DNA from: Solen grandis
Lineage: Eukaryota > Mollusca > Bivalvia > Adapedonta > Solenidae
Assembly (NCBI GenBank): GCA_021229015.1
Contig: CM037787.1
Coordinates: 36,070,410-36,134,409 of the forward strand
Direction of reading: 5' to 3'
Length of the DNA: 64,000 nt
Position numbers and translations under genes: made by a program. Shown one piece after another: positions 58,326 to 64,000 of the stretch (within the stretch, counting starts at the first letter, position 1; every line of letters begins with the position of its first letter). The notes beneath the pieces were generated by a model. It searched no databases and was not told the origin of the DNA. It saw nothing but the letters and a program-made list of their open reading frames with translations.

Positions 58326-60111
58326 CAAATGACGTCACGTGACGTCATATGACGTTATTTTCACATAATTGTTAAGACACCCAGAGACCTACTAACTGGC
58401 AAAATTTCAACTTCCTATCTCAAATAGGACAGTTTTTATAAGCATTTAAAAATTGACGTCCTTGGTTCGAATCTTGGATCCGCCATAATTTCAACATATG
58501 AATTTTAAAAAGGCCCAAAAGGGGCCACAATCTTTCGTAGTCAATTTCAAATGTGACGTCATATGACGTCATATGCTTCTGAAAATCATTGAAATCGAAA
58601 TTTCAGCGTCTGATTCATTTGTCATTAAATTTTCATTGCTCTTCGACAATTTCAACATATAGAAATACTCTTGTTAATATACATTATCATATAGTGACGT
58701 CACGTGATGTCATATGACGTTATTTTCACATAATGTTTAAGACTCTTAGAGACCTATATACTGACCAAATATCACTTTTCTATCTCAAATAGGACCGATT
58801 TTATAAGCATTTAAAAATTGACGTCCTTGGTTCGAATCTTGAATTCGCTATAGAACCATGGACTTTTCGAATTTTGAAAAACGGACACCGAGATGCACAA
58901 CTAGAACTTAATATACACATTCTGTGAAAATTTGATGAAAATCGGCCCATTAATAATGGCTCTGGACCGTGTACAAACTTTCGTAGTCAATTTCAAATGT
59001 GACGTCATATGACGTCAAAGGCTTCTGAAAATCATTGAAATCGAAATTTCAGCATCTGAAGCATGCAGCATTAAATTTTCATTGCCCTTCGATAATTTCA
59101 ACATATAGAAATAATCTTGTTATAATTAGAAATTCATTATCATATAATGACGTCACGTGACGTCATATGACATTTATTTTCACGAAATGTTTAAAACTTC
59201 TAGCGACCTATATCCTGTCTAAATATCAACTTTCTATCTTAAATAGGACAGATTTTATAAGCATTTAAAAATTTACGACCTTGGTTCGAATCTTGGATTC
59301 GCTATAGAACAATGGACTTTTCGAATTTTGAAAAACGGACACCGAGATGCACAACTAGAACTTAATATACACAATCTGTTAAAATTTTATGAAAATCGGT
59401 TTACAAACAATGGCTGTAGACCGCATACAAACTTTTGTAGCATATTTCAAATGTGACGTCATATAACGTCATAGGCATATAAAAGTCATAGAAATCAAAA
59501 TTTCAGCGTTTGTAGCATGTGTCATTAAATTTTTATTGCCCTTCGACAATTTAAACATATAGAAATATTATTGTAATATTAGAAATACATTATCATATAA
59601 TGACGTCACGTGACGTCATATGACATTTATTTTCACAAAATGTTTAAAACTTCTAGAGACCTATATACTGATTAAATATCAACTTTCTATCTGAAATAGG
59701 ACAGATTTTATAAGCATTTAAAAAATTTACGACCTTGGTTCGAATCATGGATTCGCTATAGAACCATAGACTTTTCGAATTTTGAAAAACGGACACCGGG
59801 ATGCACAACTAGAAATTAATATACACAATCTGTGAAAATTTGATGAAAATCGGTTCACAAACAATGGCTGTAGACCGCGTACAAACTTTTGAAGCATTTT
59901 TCAAATGTGACGTCATATGACGTCATAGGCATATGAAAATCATAGAAATCAAAATTTCCTCACCTGACTAATAAGTCATAAAAATTTCACCGTCCTAGGA
60001 GTATTGCAACATAGAAAAATAAGCGTTTAGTTAGGAAGAAAAAAAGAATAATAAGAAGAAGAAGAATAAACATAACAAACCCAATAGGACTTTCTGCAGG
60101 CAGAAAGTCCT
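58326..60111 (+). mobile_element. Family D element, about four units, with terminal hairpin
   Basis: Begins ACAAATGACGTCACGTGACG directly at the (AAT)n tract; no 5' CTAG hairpin is seen. About four units of 420-480 bp repeat ACCTTGGTTCGAATCTTGG, AATGGCTGTAGACCGCGTAC, TGACGTCATATGACGTCA and TGACGTCACGTGACGTCA. It ends in AAGAATAATAAGAAGAAGAA and hairpin 60086-60111, which has a very short loop. Confidence 0.7.
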
Positions 60112-60275
60112 AATAAACATACAAACCCAATAGGACTTTCTGCTTAGGCAGAAAGTCCTAATAAAAGAAGAAGAATAAACAGTACAAACCCAATAGGACT
60201 TTCTGCTTTAGGCAGAAAGTCCTAATAAACAGTACAAACCCAATAGGACTTTCTGCCGAAAGGGCAGAAAGTCCT
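60086..60275 (+). repeat. Stack of four terminal hairpins
   Basis: Hairpins at 60086-60111, 60132-60159, 60195-60223 and 60245-60275, all of GTCC type with arms AGGACTTTCTGC/GCAGAAAGTCCT. Most are led by ACAGTACAAACCC or a close variant. Four elements are open to the left (one from the gap, plus 54929, 57015 and 58326), so the numbers balance. Confidence 0.85.
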
Positions 60276-60283
60276 AATAAACA

Positions 60284-61525
60284 CTAGATGTCATTCGTTT
60301 AAACGAATGATAGGACTTTCTGCAACATCTGCTTTATATAGTATATATAGAAGATGACATAATAGATAATCTGTCCAAATTGCAACTTTCTATCTCCTCT
60401 ATTTCTATATAAAATAGCACAAATAGAACACATTCTGTGAATTTTAATAAAAGTCCGCCCATATCTTGCACATGTAGTTTACATACAACATTTATACTAT
60501 GTCATATGACATGAAAGAAAAATGAAACAGTGTTCAAATGTAAGTTTCTAACTTTCATCACACATAGAATTTCATCACTCCAGCTCAGTTGTAACCTTGT
60601 TTAATTTTAGCCTCATTAGGAAGAAGTATTGAATATTTGTATAGTGCTATATCCTTTCGACACCTGTAACGTAGTTAATCGTATTTAGCGATTTTGGCGT
60701 GTTTGGCTTCCGTAGTTTTGCCATAAATTCCTGCAATTTCGAACTATGGTGATATTTTGAAAGGTAACATCCCAGCCTACAAACTGATGCAATATGAATA
60801 TCGTTAGCATAACAATGCAGTTTTTAGATGGTCTAAAATGTGGGGCTGCGTGTGAATTTTTCAAGGCTTGCAAACTGCTCGCTAGCTACATAGTGTTGCA
60901 AATACGGATTTTTGTCTTGTGCCGTTGTACATGTATTAACTTCAATGCTTTTTGGAAACAGTCAACATTCGACAAAAAAACAAAAAAAACAACAAAAAAA
61001 AAAAAATCAAGATATAGCCCATCAATTGCAATTTGATTTTTTTTTTTTTTTTTTTTTTTTTAAGTCGTTGCGCAACTATTTTAGCTTGGTGACCCCTGCG
61101 CGTGACCTTTTCCATATTTTTATGATGCATGATTATGAAATATCTTATTCTCCATGTAACTTTCTTATATGAAGTCCAATTTCAATAAACTTGGTACCGT
61201 TAGAAAGCTCTTAAAACATGCTACATTTTACATGCATAATGTATAAACTTATCTTCAGTCGTTTCTGAGATATTGACTGTTAAACCAAACCAATTTTAAT
61301 AAACTAAATATCTTTGGAAACGTCAATTATTCAGCTATAATTCGTATTCATACATATATTTACAAAAATCGATATTTATTGAGATATGGCTACATATATG
61401 CAGTAGGGGTGAAATCAAAATTTCCTCACGTGCCTAATAACCCATAAACATTTCATCGTCCTAGGACTATTGCAACATATTAAAATAAGCGTTTAGTTAG
61501 GAAGAAGAAAAGAATAATAATAATA
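60284..61525 (+). mobile_element. Family A-related short element, copy 2
   Basis: Starts CTAGATG with hairpin TCATTCGTTTAAACGAATGA (60291-60310). Nearly identical to 57015-58325 except for a longer T run near 61037-61060 and a missing stretch of roughly 80 bp near 61285. It ends in the same GCGTTTAGTTAGGAAGAAG and (AAT)n tract, followed by family D at the same junction. Confidence 0.75.
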
Positions 61526-62972
61526 AACAAATGACGTCACGTGACGTCATATGACGTTTATTTTCACATAATTGTTAAGACACCCAGAGACCTACTAACT
61601 GACAAAATTTCAACTTTCTATCTCAAATAGGACAGTTTTTTATAAGCATTTAAATATTGACGTCATTGGTTCGAATCTTGGATCCGCCATATATGCTTGG
61701 ACTTTTCGAATTTTGAAAAACGGACACCGGTATACACAATAAGAACGTAATATACACATTCTGTGAAAATTTGATGAAAATCGGTTCATAAACAATGGCT
61801 CTGGACCGCGTACAAACTTTTGTTGCATATTTTCAAGTGTGACGTCATATGACGTCATAGGCTTCTGAAAATCTTTGAAATCGAAATTACAGCATCTGAA
61901 GCATGCGGCATTAATTTTTCATTGCCCTTCATAAATTTCAAGATATAGAAATAATCTTGTTAGAATTAGAAATTCATTATCATATAATGACGTCACGTGA
62001 CGTCATATGACATTTATTTTCACAAAATGTTTAAGACTCCAGAGACCTATATACTGACCCAATATCATCTTTCTATCTCAAATAGGACCGATTTTATAAG
62101 AATTTGAAAATTTACGACCTTGGTTCGAATCTTGGAATCGCTATAGAACCTTGGACTTTTCGAATTTTGAAAAACGGACACCGGGATGCACAACTAGAAC
62201 TTAATATACACATTCTGTGAAAATTTGATGAAAATCGTTCATAAACAATGGACTATTCACGTGACGTGACCGCGTACAAACTTTTGTTGCATATTTCCAG
62301 TGTGACGTCATATGACGTCATAGGCATATGAAAATCATAGAAATCAAAATTTCAGCGTTTGAAGCATGTGTCTTTAAATTTTCATTGCCTTTCGACAATT
62401 TCAACATATAGAAATATTCTTGTTAATATTAGAAATACATTATCATATAATGACGTCACGTGACGTCATATGAGAAATATTTTCACAAAATTTTTAAAAC
62501 TTCTAGAGACCTATATACTGACTAAATATCAACTTTCTTTCTTAAATAGGACAGATTTTATAAGCATTTAAAAATTTCCGACCTTGGTTCGAATCTTGGA
62601 TTCGCTATAGAACCATGGACTTTTCGAATTTTGAAAAACGGACACCGGGATGCACAACTAGAACTTAATATACACAATCTGTGAAAATTTGATGAAAATC
62701 GGTTCACAAACAATGGCTGTAGACCGCGTACAAACTTTTGTAGCATATTTCAAATGTGACGTCATATGACGACATAGGCATATAAAAATCAGAGAAATCA
62801 AAATTTCCTGACGTGGCTAATAAGTCATAAAAATTTCATCGTCCTAGGAGTATTGCAACATAGAAAAATAAGCGTTTAGTTAGGAAGAAAAAAAGAATAA
62901 TAATAATAATAAGAAGAAGAAGAATAAACAGTACAAACCCAATAGGACTTTCTGCTTTAGGCAGAAAGTCCT
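61526..62972 (+). mobile_element. Family D element, copy 2, with terminal hairpin
   Basis: Begins ACAAATGACGTCACGTGACG as in copy 1 and holds about three units. It ends with the tract at 62895-62930 and the hairpin 62944-62972 (AGGACTTTCTGC/GCAGAAAGTCCT). The part from about 62270 on is nearly identical to 30070-30774. A short extra word (ACTATTCACGTGACG) near 62252 disrupts one otherwise conserved block. Confidence 0.72.
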
Positions 62973-62980
62973 AATAATAA

Positions 62981-64000
62981 CTAGATGTCATTCGTGAAAA
63001 CGAATGATAGGACTTTCTGCAAGCTGTGTTAATGCAAAAAGCAGGAGATAGAAGTTTCATATAATGACCACCTCTGGTAGTATTTCATGTTCATGCTGAA
63101 CAATTGACATTATATTCCGAAATTAATGCAAATAATCAGAACTAAGTATTAGTCGTGACGTCACATGACGTCATATGACGTCATAACTCTAAACATATGT
63201 AGAAATACTGCAGAACTGCAAACTGTTTAAGTTTCAACTTTCTATCACATCCTGAAGCTCTCTAATCCTAAAATGAAATTTTCGGTCCTATGTTCGAATC
63301 TTATTTCAGCCACAGAACTTCGGTCTTTCGGAATTTCGGTTAGCTGACAGGATATGCACACCTTTGATTCAAGATGTACCATCTGTGAAAATTTGAAGAA
63401 ATCAAACCATAAATGACGGCTGTAGATCGCAAAAACCTTTTTTCACTATTTTTAGCTCTGACATCACATGACGTCATAGGGTGCTGAAGATGCTTTTGTT
63501 CAAAAGCGCATACTTTCCTTTCATAACTCTGTAATTTTCATTATTCTGAACAACTGGCATCCTGTCGAAATCATTGCCCTAAAATGAAAATTAAGAAGTA
63601 TGCTTATGACGTCACATGACGTCATATGACGTTCTGATTCAAAATATTTGTAGAAATTCTGCAGAACTGCAAACTGTGTAAGTTTCAACTTTCTATCTCA
63701 TCCTGAAGCTCTTTAATCCTAAAATGAAATTTTCGGTCCTATGTTCGAATCTTATTTCAGCCACAGAACTCCGGTCTTTCGGAATTTAGGTTAGCTGACA
63801 GGATATGCACACCTTTGATTCAAGATGTACCATCTGTGAAAATTTGAAGAAAATCCGACCATAAATGACGGCTGTAGAGCGCGAACACCATTTTTCACTA
63901 TTTTTAGCTGTGACGTCATGTGACGTCATAGGGTGCTGAAGATGCTTTTGTTTAAAAGCGGATACTTTACTTTCATAACTCTGAAATTTTCATTATTCTG
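62981..64000 (+). mobile_element. Family A element, runs off the window end
   Basis: Starts CTAGATG with hairpin TCATTCGTGAAAACGAATGA (62988-63007), then AGGACTTTCTGC. It includes more than two 452-bp units to base 64000 and is nearly identical to 30783-31803. Its 3' hairpin and that of the 60284 element should lie beyond the window. Confidence 0.78.

Overview
This is a gene-poor, repeat-dominated piece of an animal nuclear genome, most likely a bivalve mollusc. The clues are interspersed repeats that I recognise as bivalve types: elements that begin AGCTCACCTGAGC, a SINE with a GGCCTCCGTGGCCGAG head, and tandem-repeat-cored non-autonomous elements. A decayed animal non-LTR retrotransposon, a small C2H2 zinc-finger gene and AT-rich intergenic DNA fit the same picture. 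The species cannot be named from the sequence. Three 100-N assembly gaps lie at 7234-7333, 29913-30012 and 53425-53524. All taxonomic and family calls rest on pattern recognition, with no database search.

Left part (1-7.2 kb): a minus-strand coding start that runs off the window edge (1-240), then one decayed LINE (about 1.2-6.62 kb) with endonuclease and reverse transcriptase regions. Two elements interrupt the LINE: a 1528-bp double-hairpin element placed exactly inside the RT reading frame (3316-4843) and a piggyBac-like MITE in the 3' UTR (6184-6426).

Middle part (7.3-30 kb): mostly AT-rich non-coding DNA with scattered MITEs (10803-11115, 12450-12626, 17204-18466), SINEs (about 15.0, 22.8 and 29.4 kb), tandem-repeat-cored elements (22.1-22.8, 25.5-27.0, 27.5-28.9 kb) and one credible small gene. 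That gene is a three-finger C2H2 zinc-finger protein at 24019-24312, with a probable upstream non-coding exon and a poly(A) signal. A broken coiled-coil coding fragment (29055-29408) is interrupted by a SINE.

Right part (30-64 kb): almost entirely nested, non-coding, hairpin-ended elements, which I call here the CTAG/CTAA double-hairpin superfamily (families A to E). Each begins A|CTAG plus a hairpin plus a short subterminal repeat. Each ends with an (AAT)n/(AAG)n tract, a second hairpin and CTAA|T. The bodies contain tandem units (about 452 bp in family A) carrying several TGACGTCA palindromes at exact 10-bp spacing. New copies insert into the (AAT)n tract of older copies, so 5' ends and 3' hairpins behave like nested brackets. 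The family E copy inside the LINE gives a clean empty-site reconstruction with no target-site duplication. That points to a rolling-circle (Helitron/Helentron-like) mechanism and is the most interesting signal in the window.
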